Shown here one piece after another: positions 10,895-21,900 of a DNA stretch of 64,000 nucleotides; position 1 is the first letter of the stretch, and the number at the start of each line of letters is the position of its first letter. The notes beneath the pieces are model-generated. The model worked only from the letters and a program-made list of their open reading frames with translations, made no database searches and was not told the origin of the DNA. Origin of the DNA: Moniliella sp. 'wahieum' (lineage: Eukaryota > Basidiomycota > Moniliellomycetes > Moniliellales > Moniliellaceae); the NCBI GenBank assembly GCA_003971905.1, contig RSEE01000001.1:372001-436000 (forward strand), given 5' to 3'. Made by a program: the position numbers and the translations under genes.

Positions 10895-13800
10895 GGACCG
10901 CTGCACATGCCATTGTGCTTGCGGCAGAGGCGCTACGCCAGCCAGGCGTCGTGGACGCATGCGGTGCTCGTTGTGCGGCACATCCAGCTGCATGCCGCCA
11001 CAATCAAAGCAGAAGCGCATGAATGACGTGAATGACAAAACAATTTCATCCATGACATGTGACACACGCCTGCGCACACGTGTATGGGCGGTAGGGTGCA
11101 GGGTTGGTGCGATGGGTTGGGATGCGGATTCACGCTCATGCATGCTATGCCTCCGTTTCCCTGGTCGACTGGAGCTACCCGGGTGAGCCAGCGCAACAGG
11201 TCTTCTGGGATACCCATCTCCATTGTGCCTCTTTTTCACAGGTCCCATGCACCTCCAATTATACCCTTACGAAAGTATAGCAGGGCATAGAGGGGTACAG
11301 GGGTACATTAGCCGCTAGAAACATGATCGATAATCGATAACGCGGCGGTGAACAGCCCTCTGTTACCCAACATATTCACTAACCTTTGCCTTAACAGCCT
11401 GTCTTCATCACGTATCCGGCGGATAAGCCACATGTGCAACCAACTCTTGCATCTCAGATCTCATATGTGATAGCTCTTATTCACGCTCCAATCGTTGTTT
11501 TGGCATCCTATATATCTCTACTACCAACTGGATAGGACCGCTGTATGATACTACACGCCGATAGAAGACGAAGACGTATCTACCACTCAGCCTCCGTCAA
11601 GAAAAAAAGACAGATACAACTAAAAATTAAGAGGAACCCAAAGTCTGACACACATGTGACTCACGGCCCGCTGCCCTATCATTAGAATACACGACTACAA
11701 AGATCAACATCGCCCGCCTGGCACTCTCCTTTCAACGTGTGTGTTTTATGTCAATCCTGAGATCTTTTCGGCAGATCAACGGCATAGATACATTCCATAG
11801 GCCTTCGCATAACCATATGCACCAGGACTTACTTCCCACTGCCTCGGCCCCATCGACGTATCTCAGATCTGGCACACGAGAGAAGTACTATCGGATGTTT
11901 TCTGAGTAGTATTATAGCCTCCTGCAGCTCGCTGGGATTTTGCCTTATCTTCAACATGAGCACGTGAAATCAGAAGTGTCATTCTGACTCATGGAGAGGA
12001 AAGAAGGAAGTAGGAGGAAACCGGAGTGGGTGGGTTGTGAATAACATCGCGTCTTTCAAAGTCATGCTTAAGCAGCTTGAACACAACCTCTTCAACGCCC
12101 ATTATCGACTTGGCTGCCTGAGCGGGAGTGACTTCATTCTGGCAGCGTTACGGTACTTTTTCGGAGGCCTGTTCACTTTGTGTGGATGGCGTCATGGCGA
12201 ATAAGCACAACTGCCGACCAAGTCTCCCCAGATTCAACCAACGGCAGCAACGAAACGCGGGAGAAAGCGACGTAGAGCTGGCCATTTGGGGAACCACGGG
12301 GGAAATGCGGATAGAAGGGGTGAAGTCTGACTGACTCTTTTCAGATCGTATTTCCTTGTGATATGTTTGAGGGGGGAATTGCAAAAGCGCGGGCACGATG
12401 GGTATTTTGGGAGATAAGGAGAACCGCTCATCGCGTCACTGTGGCCTTGAAGTAATAAAGGCAAAAGGAGAGGTAGATGCTCTCAATGCCGGCGTTGGGT
12501 TTTGGCGTGAGAACCATGCGAGGCGCAATCATCATATCGTCCTTTGTCGACGGGCATCTCAAATTATGCCCAGGCCGGTGCCAAGGCAGCATTGCATAAT
12601 GCTTCTTGCATACCGTGGTTGGCTGTTGTGCGAGCCTCATTCATCCCTCTCTTTCTTCTATTCCTGTCCCCCCTCTTTTCATTTGCTGTGTCTCGTTGCT
12701 CTCCTCTCTTTCGAGGGGGGGAGAGGCGGTCCTCCAAAAGTAGAAGGAAAGTAGACGCAGAAGAGAGGCCGACTCTGATTGTATAGGACCAGACGCCTGC
12801 GACGAAAATGGTAGGGATGCGGTGCGGGTCGGCATCTCCCAATAGGCCTCTGGACCGTACGGATGCACTCCACAGGTGATACCAACCAGCAGCTAGGCGA
12901 AGTTGCGGTGAGCACGGACAGCGTCGCTTTCAGGCCTGCCTTCTGGACGTGTTTCACACCCTTGCACCCCTTGCCAGAGAGGGGTTGTCTTTTGGATGGC
13001 GCAGAGTTGTTTTGTCCCGGGGGTGCATTTTTCTGGCGCCAAAAACGCTCAGAGAGGAGTAGTACAGAGGATGGGGTGTACGCCATCTGGGCTTACGCCG
13101 CGCGGGGTAATTGTTTTGTCCCTGTTGTACATTTTGCAACAAATGCTAGTAGTGTCTCCGAATAGCAATATGAGCAACCGACTTAATTTGTTCATTGTCA
13201 CCGCGCTTCCCTCCCCTCCTTCACTTCAGCAGCTTCAGCCTGGGCGTTCGGGGCCGTCGGACTATAGAATGTGTGTGGAATAAGTGCAGGAACCGGTGCT
13301 GGGGCCCTTGGGCACAATGACGAATTGAGTAGGAGCAGAAGAGAATGCTGCAGTGAAGACGATGAAGACAAGGGTTGGCTGCCGAATCAGGTAAGGTGGT
13401 TCTGGGCCAGCTCAAAGTGTATCTATCTCTTAAGACGTGATCGAGTGATCACTTCTCCATGCCCGTTAGCGGGGCCAACGCACAAAAACTGACCCATGCA
13501 ACGTACCTCCGTCCACTAGTGCCTTTGGTAGAACACCTGCGATAGGGTGGACGGTTAATGACGTTGATGTTGATGTTAATGCCCCTTTGCTCAATCTCTT
13601 GCTTCCATGGCCTCTCCAGCACACGAACGAACAAGCAGGTTCAATTACGGCTCTACATTCATATTCAGACGGCCATGACAATCCCATAGCTGATGTGGCA
13701 TGGAGTGCTAAGCCTGGTCAAGGCGGGAGGAAACCAGGCCTATTTCAGAGTCGGGGAGCCAAGTGAGTACCCTTGCGCCCCGGTTCAGCGCCAAATCCAG

Positions 13801-13901
13801 GGTCGGCTTGCGCCACAATGCATGCGACACAAGAGCACGCTCACAGTCAAAACCGCGACCAACAACAAGGGGTGTCCAACCAACCCTCAACTTACGCCAT
13901 G

Positions 13902-14904
13902 CGCTTGATGAGGGCAGGCATGAAGTGCTCGCGGTCGCCAGTGTCACCGTTGTTCTCGACAAGTGCTTGAGCTTGCGGGCACGGAAGCCGCCAGTGGGGT
14001 TGGACAGCTTGAACGGCCAGAGGAAGGTGGTGACCTGCTTGAAGTGAGGGCCGGCCGTGTAGATCTCGTGAACGAGGTCTTCAACCGAAAGGAAGCCAAG
14101 CTTGCTCAGGCGGGACTGGATCAGCTTGTTGTCCGAAATGGGCAGGCGCTGGCCGTTGATCTTGGCGTAACCACGCTTGTACAGCAGCAGGCGGATCGTA
14201 GCGAGCGAAGGCGTGCCGTACGTGACGTAGGGCTCGATCAGCTGCAGCATCTGGGCAGTCGCCTTGGTAAGCTTAACGAAGACACCGTTGTTCACCTGGA
14301 TGAGGCGGAGCAGCTGCATGATCTTGCGGGGCTTGGGAGGGATGTTGCAGATACCGCGGAGACGAACGACAAACACCACCTTGGGCTGAGCCGGGACGTA
14401 GAAGTCGCCAGCGGCCTTAGCCACACGGCGGTTCTTGATTTCCTCCGCGTCCGCGGCAGCGTACTCGGCAATGTACGCCTCGTTGCGCTTCAGGATCTTC
14501 TCGCGGGTCTCCTTGGCGGCCTGGAAAGCGGTAACAACACGTCAGTTCCCAAGTCATCGTATGCTGCCGTTGGCAGAGGGCAAGGGTTAGGACGGATGAC
14601 GGGCATGTCCGGGAGCGGGCTGCTCAGACCCGAAAGATGGTAAAAATTGAGGCAACATCGCAAAGTAAGGGCTAGCCATCAAAGTGGTTGTGATGCATCA
14701 TAGCTGCCCGCTCCCGGATGATCGGACGGAGGTGTGCCCGTCAATCTGATCCCTCCCCTGCAGGGCGGGATGGAAAGCGACGTACCTTCTTGGCCTCGGC
14801 GGCCTTGGCGGCGAGCTCAGCCTTGACTGCGTCCTGGGCGGCGGCCTTCTTGGCGATGGCCTCGGGGCGCAGGATCGACTCGTGAGAGGGACCGTCGTGG
14901 CCAT
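13902..14904 (-). CDS. RPL7: 60S ribosomal protein L7 (uL30)
   Basis: Component of the large ribosomal subunit. Exon 1 (14904-14786) encodes MATTVP then [20 protein letters not shown] and an Ala/Lys-rich helix. A 265-nt intron (14785-14521, GTACGT...CCAG) follows. Exon 2 (from 14520) encodes [20 protein letters not shown], the core [36 protein letters not shown], then [16 protein letters not shown] and [15 protein letters not shown]. After a one-base shift the tail reads [20 protein letters not shown], ending at TAA 13904-13902. Length (about 250 residues) and sequence are typical of the family. Two one-base losses, one early in exon 1 and one near the C terminus, cannot be real in an essential protein and indicate assembly error. 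The intron hosts a snoRNA. Confidence 0.96.
14609..14717 (-). ncRNA. Intronic box C/D snoRNA (snR39/snR39B-like), guide for 25S rRNA
   Basis: It lies inside the RPL7 intron on the sense strand. The core runs from box C (ATGATGC, 14701-14695, one base off RTGATGA) to box D (CTGA, 14627-14624), 78 nt. A perfect 12-bp terminal stem encloses it (GCCCGCTCCCGG on the plus strand at 706-717 of 14 kb with CCGGGAGCGGGC at 14609-14620). Directly 5' of box D lies ACCATCTTTCGGGT, complementary over 14 nt to the universally conserved large-subunit rRNA segment ACCCGAAAGATGGT. By the box D+5 rule the target is the G of CCCG-A, the position methylated by yeast snR39B; the snR39/snR59 site is two bases on. 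Yeast RPL7A and RPL7B introns are known to host snR39 and snR59, so the host gene agrees. Internal C'/D' boxes are unclear. Confidence 0.82.
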
Positions 14905-15559
14905 CTTGCTGGGGTGGTTGGTGAGGAGGTAAGCAAACCGCCGGGGCCTTCGCCCCGAAAGCCTGCCAACACGCCCGAGCCTGTGTGGGTAGGGCTTGAA
15001 GGCATGGGGGCACAGTAGCATGCAACCCTAGTATATCTCACTCGGGCTGCGTTTATTGCGCCCGGGCGGATTGGGTAGTTCCCATGCTGAAATGTTGCCA
15101 GCTGGGGCGGCTGATTAAAGTTTAAAACGCCAGAATTGAATATTGAATGCTGACGCTGATGCATGATGCGTGATGGCGATGCGACTCTCCCGGCAGTGCT
15201 CCACCACTTGTCTATCCACCACCTGACAGACGCGGCTACATTGATGCGAATGTCGGCCAGTCACTTCCCTTTCCCTGGTGGTGGACAGGATAGCCTGCGC
15301 TCGCCCATGGAATTTGGAACTACGTGCCACATCAAAGGTAGAAAACATCGGTCGAGCTGGCGCGAAAACGGGCGCCGCTTGCATCTGTTCGCGCCCATGG
15401 TCACTCTTGCAATTGCCGTCGTCACAGCCATGCTCCTGACATGCGTGTCCACGTAAAAACAACCAAGATGTACACACAAAGATAGCCGAGGCACATCGAG
15501 ACGGTCCATCTCCTGCCTTTCCCCATCAGATCCGGACGAAAGGCACGGTTGAAGGGAAG
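14905..15559. other. RPL7 upstream region and POT1 3' flank
   Basis: No gene was seen. The sense-strand sequence just before the RPL7 ATG reads CCCCAGCAAG, so a 5' UTR intron may end there. Bases 15115-15180 carry TTGAATATTGAATGCTGACG and TGATGCATGATGCGTGATGG, close to a tract at 26255-26330. Confidence 0.45.
15115..15182. promoter_or_regulatory. GAATATTGAAT plus TGATGCATGATGC tract upstream of RPL7
   Basis: The tract lies about 210-280 nt upstream of the RPL7 start codon. The same two words occur together at about 26255-26330. A promoter role is inferred from position and repetition. Confidence 0.35.
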
Positions 15560-18459
15560 TTAATCGGGCGATTGAGAGTCGAAATGCTGGGCCAAATCAG
15601 AGTGGTCAATCATATCCAACACGCCCGGAGCATTTGCCTGAACAGAAGCCCCTCCAGTCGGAAGAGGTTTCTTGCTCTTGGCCGTAAAACTCGCATCCCG
15701 AAAGGAAGCAGCACTGGCCAAGGCAGGGTGTGCAGGTTGACCCTGCTTCGCAGGGCCTCTCCACCGGTAGACGCGGCGGGACTTGGGGCGCCAGAGCCCG
15801 GAGCGGAGGACGGGGCAGCATTTGTTCCCATTATGGTGGGCGGAGATGGAGAGGGTGCTATTTCCCATAAGGGAGTGCCCGAGGGAGAGCGCCCGCGGTG
15901 GCTGCCGTTTGGTCACCACTAGATCATTGCTAAAGCGCGGCTGTGGTGGAGGTGGGTGCGGAGCAGGAGGGGACTTGGGCAAGCGAGCCAAGTCAGTTGG
16001 ATCCAGCACACCCTCGTTCACCCTTTTTAGGTACTCGCGTTTGCGCCTAGAAAGCAAAGTCAGCCAACGAATGGGAAAACCAAGAGAGGGAAACGCACTC
16101 CTTTAGCCGGTTGTAGGACTCGTGAGAACTAGTAAGAACATGGGCATCAAATCGGGTGTTTTCCCCCCCATCGGAGCAAAGTTGCCAAGCGTGATTTCCA
16201 ACATTGGTGGCGCACTAGCTCGGCAACGGGCGTTGGTGAGGTAAAAGATCTTGCCCACCAAGTCATTGTGAAGCAGGTACAACGAGTCTGCATACAGACA
16301 GACCTCAGCCACTCGCCCACCACCCACACCATCCGGTATGGTTTGGATATGAGGAGGTGGAGGGGCGCCATCGTTGAGGAAAGAGTATAGATGTTGATCG
16401 TTGCGCTTTTCAAAATGGACGTTAGGGCAATAATCTGTCACCCAAATCTTTTTGCTCCTTCCTGGAGTCCAATCACCTCAACTGTGAGGTTGTAAAAGTG
16501 GTCTCGGAGTACTTTGTCGAGCGTGACGGACTGGCGAATGTGGCCTAGGTGAGCATTGCCAAACATGTCTTCCGCCAAGACTCTGCGCCCCCAAAGTGCG
16601 AGACGCTTGGCGTGCACCTTCTCCTCCTCTGTCAAAACCAGAACCTTGCTGCTCTTGCTCCATGCAAGCTGGCCATCAGGGCGACGAGAGAATGGCCCAC
16701 AAATTAGATTGCGGGCCTTGGCGGAGGAGTCGCTGTACAGTGTGGCTTGGAGCATGCGCCTGCTGATGCTTTATTGTTAACCTTGACAACGGCACCAATG
16801 GCGATAATTACATCCCCACTTTTCGGGCGCTTGAGGTCTTCGACGGTTCTGCGCCAGATTTGCACGCTAACTCGAGTGGTGGTCATGGAGTTGTCACGTA
16901 CCTGCACTGTAAGATTGTAGTCTGGGCACCAGTGCAAGGAGGGTAATAGTCAGAATAGTGCCGCAACACGTGGACGGAAGATCACACACGCACCCCTGCT
17001 TCCCGTGCTGGCGCGGGTGATCTCGTTACTTGATTCAACCACGCCCATGAGATTCAACCGTAGGCCGGGTACAAACTTGCTGAAGGGAATGTACGTCCTC
17101 GTCTATAGGAGCAGGTCAGTTGCCGAGCAGTTGCGAATCAAGAATGGAAAACGTACAGGACTCAACATCATGGACCGCATTTCAGGATCGTCGCTGAGCG
17201 GCTCTACGCCCCCTGCCAGAAGTGATTCTTCGTCCGGGACATCAACAAGGACAGAAGAAGGATTTTTTGGAATGGGTGAGGGCTGTCCAAGTGTTGTGGT
17301 TGCAGGGTACGAGGTGGATCCCTCCCAGGACAGAACGATTTGAGGGTATGGGGGACGGTGGCTGCTGCATCTCAGAGAAGGATCCCTTGTGAACTCGTCC
17401 AGAACTCACCGGAGTGTCAAAGTCAAAGGGTTCGCTGGAGGGCTCAGTGCGCTGATTAAGGGCCGAACCAATAGGAGGAGGGGTTCGGTTTGCATGTGTC
17501 GATGACAAACTCGGATTGGCATTCCCACGAAAGGCGGCCCAGGCAGCATCGTCGCTGTCGTAGATAATACGACCCCGCTCGTTGAGTGGGTCTTCAAAAT
17601 GATCGGTTTGGATTGGTTGCGCGATATCCAGCCGATGCAGGTGCACCCGGGGAATAAGACGTGACGGCCAAAGAACACTTGGTCTTGGCGTTTCACAATG
17701 GCGGCAGACCAGCCACTATGATAACATGAAGGGGATCAGGCGCTTGAGGACCGCCATGGACATCGGTGATGTGGTTGAACCAAGCGGACAATCGGCCAAC
17801 CATGCCGCCTTGGAAGAACAGAGGAAGAGTTCGGAAGTCACTTGATCCATCGGGATCTAGGCTGCGAACTGTAAGCTGGAAAGTCTGTCCATCGGTTGAA
17901 CTGCGATCAACCTGAGCAAGGAGAAACCTGCTGCTACCACGCCCTAAAGCAATGGCATCGAGCCAGTCCTCGACGCTCGCATGCAGTCCAAATCGCTTCT
18001 GAATTGCTGGGTTGAGCACGTCAAACGCGTTTGGCCCCGTGCTATTCCGGGGCAATTTGGAAGGAGGTCTGGAGTTATCGTGAGACGCGCCGAGGCTAGC
18101 TCGTTTCAAGGGCGCGAGGGCAGGGGTTGGGGCAGAGGGGGCTAAAATTGGTGGCGATGGAGACGGTAGCGCAAGTGCAGGTGAAGGTGTCGGCGCAGTA
18201 CCGGTGCATGCGGAGGCGCAGGTGCAGGCGCTGGTGCTGGTGCTGGTGCTGGAACTGATCCAGCCATGGGGTTAGGAGCGGGAGCTTCAGTAATGATGGC
18301 TGGCGTGGTCGCTGGCAAGGGCGCGCTGATGAGCGATTCAGCGGTGGGGCCCAAGCGGCGGCGTGCCTCGGCCATTCGCTGGGCCATGCTCTCGGCCGAT
18401 CTGGCGACATTTTGGGCCTTGATCATCCGGGCCTTGTCCTTTCCACTGCGTCGGACCAT
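15560..18459 (-). CDS. POT1: POT1-like telomeric single-strand DNA-binding protein
   Basis: POT1 binds the 3' telomeric overhang within shelterin. The start at 18459 gives MVRRSGKDKARMIKAQNVAR, then a low-complexity (AP)n stretch and an extra region (about 17150-18109) with DVLNPAIQKRFGLHASVEDW, QTFQLTVRSLDPDG and GGMVGRLSAWFNHI, which itself could be OB-like. POT1 OB1 follows at about 16550-17110: TYIPFSKFVPGLRLNLMGVV, DYNLTVQVRD, SGDVIIAIGAVVKVNNK, LQATLYSDSSAKA and LTEEEKVHAKRLALWG, in the order of human/fission-yeast POT1. A second OB follows: VLRDHFYNLTVEVIGLQE, VTDYCPNVHF, then MLEITLGNFAPMGG. The C-terminal exon (15560-16057) starts near RKREYLKRVNEGVLD. Several introns and one-base shifts make exact exons uncertain. 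At an estimated 850-900 residues it is longer than most POT1 proteins, because of the N-terminal extension. Confidence 0.68.
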
Positions 18460-19247
18460 GGTGGCATGGGTGGGCGTGGGGGTGGCAGGATCGGGGGCTC
18501 TTCTCGTGGTCGGCGTGAAGCGAGACGAGTGCTATTGCTGCCCAGGTTGGGTCGCGTCAGACGCCTCGCCCACGCAGATGTCAAATCCCAGTCCTGTGTG
18601 GCGCGTCGCGTGTTCCGCCCTGGCCGCCCGTGCAAGCTGTGGTAGGTAAGCAGATGCAATGTTCAATTCGCGCGGCAAACCGCGGCCACAGTTCGGCCCG
18701 ACGGAGGCGGCAAGCGTTCCGGGAGTGCTTCTCCGCCACGCTCTCGGATCCTGGCTCGGCTACGCCACGCCGGCGGATGCGCCAGGCGTGAGGCTCACTT
18801 GCTGAGCCTCGGCGCTGCGCCCAAGTCGAGCGGCGCATGGGCTGGATTCCCAGACAGGCACCCGAGTTGTTGAGCGCGCTCAGCCTCAGGCGCTCACGCC
18901 GAGCGAGCCCACAAAGGCCCCATAGGGCGGCAGGCCAACTGAGCGCTCATGTCATGCGTCATCGATTAGCAGCTGCCCTGTGACAGGACAGCCAGCCATG
19001 CCCCCAGGTTCCCCAGTAGTCATTAATCGTTTTCAATGCCTCGCTAGTCGCGGCAGGCCACGGCACGGAGAAAAATCTGGTGGGTGAGGTCGACGAAAAG
19101 ACAACGATCGGAGCCACCTGTTGAGCCGGTAGCGTGGTATCAGGACAATCTATGCCATCCGTATAAAGGCCGTATCCCGCTCCCAAACGACCTCTACCCC
19201 CCTCTCCTCCCACATTCGTAGGATCAGCCTCTCCTCCTACCGGCATC
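18460..19247. promoter_or_regulatory. Divergent promoter region, POT1 (-) / aminotransferase (+)
   Basis: Holds no recognised gene. Bases 18865-18905 contain GCTCAGCCTCAGGCGCTCACG-type words, and 18955-18968 contain TGCGTCATCGATTAGC. Bases 19130-19240 are C/T-rich just before the aminotransferase ATG (CATC-ATG at 19248), typical of a fungal core promoter. Confidence 0.45.
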
Positions 19248-20763
19248 ATGTCCACTGCCTCGACTCGCAAGCCCTTGCCTGCTGTCCACCTCAATTATGC
19301 CGACTACTTCTCGGCCAAAATGAAAGCATGGCCCAAGCCCGCTATCCGTGGTTTGTTCCACTATGAGTTTGTGCCAGATATGGTCTCTTTCCTTGCGGGC
19401 AAGCCCAACCCCGATGCTTTCCCAGTGCGCGGAATGACCGTCGACGTTGTTAACCCCCATACTGGCGCCTCTGAGACGGTCGAAATTGCCACCAAAGACC
19501 TCCAGGCCAGCTTGCAGTACGGCATGTCTGGCGGCATGCCTCCCTTTGTCCAGATTTTGAGGGGTTTCCAACAGAAGCTCCATGGCAAGCCCGATGTAGA
19601 CCCCAAGAACCCTGGTGTCCACACTCCCTGGTCCACCATGACCGGCAACGGCTCGCAGGACCTGATCTGCAAGGCTTTCATGGCGTTCACAGACCCTGGC
19701 GACACGGTTTTGGTTGAGGGTCCCACGTTTCCGTGCGTGTTCATCTTTGTATATATCTACTTGCATGTGATCAATTTCTGACAGTTGGTCTACGTCTTCT
19801 ATTTGGCAGAGGAGCTATTGGTGCACTTGTTACGATGGGCGCCAAGGTGCACAGTGTACCGACCGACTCTCGTGGCTTGTCGGCTAAGGCGCTGCGCGCG
19901 ACGCTGGAGAACTGGCATCAAGCCGAGAGCACCAAGCAGCTTGCTTTCCCCAAGGTGATCTACACGATTCCCACCGGTGGCAACCCGAGTGGGGCGAGTG
20001 CGGACGAGGAGCGCAAGCGTGAAGTTCTAGCAATCATTCGTGAGTTTGGGTTAATTCTCTTTGAGGACGACCCGTATTACTTCCTCTCGTTTGAGAACTT
20101 GGGCGGGGATCCCCTTACCCGCCCACGGCCCAAGAGTTACCTTGCTCTGGAGCAGGAAGATGTCGCGACCTGGGGAGACGGACGGTGCTGCGCTTTGACT
20201 CGCTCAGCAAGATTATGGCGGCAGGCTTCCGTATTGGTTTTGCTACGGGTCCCGCTCCACTGATTGAAGCCATTGATGGGGTGACGGCCTGCTACCAGCT
20301 GCAACCATCGTACACTGCCCAGGTCGTGGCGCAAACTATCCTTGCCAAGTGGGGTCTGGACACCTTCCTCGTACACTGCGACAAGGTTGCCCAATTCTAC
20401 CTCGAGCGACGTCAAGTGTTCTCTGCTGCACTTGAAAAAATTCTAGGGAGCAACGGAGGCAAGCAAGTGGCCGTGGCAGAGTGGGTTGAGCCCAATGCGG
20501 GCATGTTCTTCTTCGTCAAGTGCCGTCTGCCTGCTACGGCTACTTCGGCCGAGGGCGACTCGAACGCGATGATTGCGGAGCTTGCGCTCGATAAAGGCGT
20601 GCTGGCCGTACCGGGTTATGCGTTCTTGCCTAACGTTGAAACGAGTCCTTACGTCCGCCTCTCGTTTTCGGTCGTCCCACTCGACGAAATCGAGAAGGGC
20701 TTGCTGCGTTTGAGGGAGTCCGTGTTGGAAACCTGGAACAACGCTGGGCTCAAGCTCGAGTAG
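19248..20763 (+). CDS. Aro8-type class I/II PLP aminotransferase
   Basis: Probably an aromatic amino acid / 2-aminoadipate / kynurenine aminotransferase of the fold-type I PLP family, acting in the cytosol. The N terminus is MSTASTRKPLPAVHLNYADY. Family landmarks are MVSFLAGKPNPDAFP, LQYGMSGGMPPFV, TGNGSQDLICKAF, GDTVLVEGPTFPGAIGAL, YTIPTGGNPSGAS, LFEDDPYYFLSFE, and the PLP lysine in FDSLSKIMAAGFRIGFATG. The C terminus carries EPNAGMFFFVK and VLAVPGYAFLP. One 77-nt intron (19733-19809) splits the codon for Pro in PTFPG. A single missing G near 20180 shifts the frame between WGDGR and VLRFDSLSK. Length, about 480 residues, fits Aro8. Exact substrate cannot be read from sequence. Confidence 0.93.
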
Positions 20764-21626
20764 AAAACGTGGGGTGTTTCATCTCATCCTTTTCCGTGCT
20801 ATCAATGGTTCTTTACTGTACGCGTTTTTGTAACTGTGGTCTCTGCCGTGATCAGCAATGTATGGTATGGTTGGTGCATATGCGACTGTATGATGGGTCA
20901 TCGCGTTCACATCGTGTTTTATTAATGATGGCGCTGGCGCGCTGACGTTATAGTTTACGAGGAAGTGCTATCGGATGATATTATTAGTGCCTTCGCAGCC
21001 TAGCTTGCTTCTGTTGGGGGGGGGGGCTGGGGTTCCCTTGCACGACCCTCGGTGGATCGGTGACGCTCACTTAACCGGGCGGAAGAGTTCCGCTCGCAGG
21101 GCGCGCACGCCCTGCTCGCTTCATCTCCCTTCTCTCTCTCCTGTCTCCTTCCCTTCAGAAATTACCTGAAGACTTATGGCCCACCACATTACCTTCACGC
21201 CTTGTCTGAAGACTGCTTTGCAGCTGAACCATTCTAGCAGCTTCGTCTCTGCTTCGCTCTGTCAACATCTATATGCCAGTCCGGTGGGGATTAGACAGGA
21301 GGGGGTTACCAAAACAGGGTCAGCCAACAGTCAGCATCCTCGATCAGTGGGGATCCTTTATCCCACCTTCCATTCTCGTCCTTTCCCACCTTTCATGTCC
21401 AACTCCTGACGGTTTCCGGCCAACTGATTGAGTAATGCAGGCAACCTCTCGTCTCCACTTAGCTGCCTCATCTTCATCATCCAACCTCGTCCTCCAGCTT
21501 TCCATCCGCCCAGTCACGCGAGCCTTCCTCAGCGTATCGCGTGGGTTCCTTTCACAGCTACGTCCACAGCCGCCCCCGCCAGCTTCAGCCCTGGCAGTCT
21601 TTGTCCTCCACAGCATCTACCCGTCC
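20764..21626. other. Aminotransferase 3' flank and intergenic
   Basis: Bases 20764-20960 are T-rich 3' UTR-like sequence. A run of G lies at about 21016-21025. Bases 21428-21626 contain an open plus-strand frame (MQATSRLHLAASSSSSNLVL) that overlaps the minus-strand zinc-knuckle gene further on; I favour the minus strand. Nothing else was recognised. Confidence 0.4.
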
Positions 21627-21900
21627 CTAAGCTCCGGAGGCTTCAGACACGTTACTACCCCCAAGCCGGCGCATACACAGCCTTTCCGCGCGTGCGGCCG
21701 CCTCGGCTTCACGCCGGCTTCTCTCTCGGCTCGGATCCATCAAATAGCCCAAACCCGAAACTACCGCAGTCGGCAGCCTTGTGGCCATGGCGACGGCAGT
21801 GGCGGCACAACTCTCGGCGTGGATTGAAGGAACACTGTGCGCGAGTGTGGTCGTTGGTGCGGCAATGGGGGCACCGCCAGTGAGCACGGGTAGGGGGCAT
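21627..21900 (-). CDS. Zinc-knuckle (CCHC) protein, short
   Basis: The minus strand encodes two perfect CX2CX4HX4C knuckles in tandem: CPHCRTNDHTRAQC and CRHCRRHGHKAADC, about 21 residues apart. After a frame change it continues with a charged helix (SRREAEAAARAERLCMRRL) and stops at about 21627. CCHC knuckles bind single-stranded nucleic acid; host examples are Air1/2 and Byr3/Gis2, but the short length and two-knuckle layout match none exactly. A capsid-type origin cannot be excluded, although no other mobile-element part is adjacent. The start (about 21900, MPPTRAHWRCPHC) is a guess. Confidence 0.5.

Larger units (their letters stand above)
10214..13901. other. Gene-poor 3.7-kb region
   Basis: I see no gene I can support. 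Bases 10214-10380 are purine-rich (GGAGGA) repeats at the 5' end of the protease gene. Bases 10560-10900 carry word tracts (AACGTT, GATGC, ACTAGTGACTAGT). Bases 11300-12060 are visibly more A/T-rich and lack long open frames. Bases 13007-13145 hold two copies of a TTGTTTTGTCCC...CATTTT motif about 104 nt apart. Bases 13700-13901 are the RPL7 3' flank. The low coding signal could mean a decayed locus, a long noncoding transcript or an origin/centromere-like gap; none can be shown here. Confidence 0.4.

Noticed and set aside
21435-21827. Plus-strand frame MQATSRLHLAASSSSSNLV resembling a mitochondrial targeting sequence
   Set aside because: It overlaps the zinc-knuckle frame on the other strand, which has two exact CCHC motifs; the plus frame has no conserved domain.
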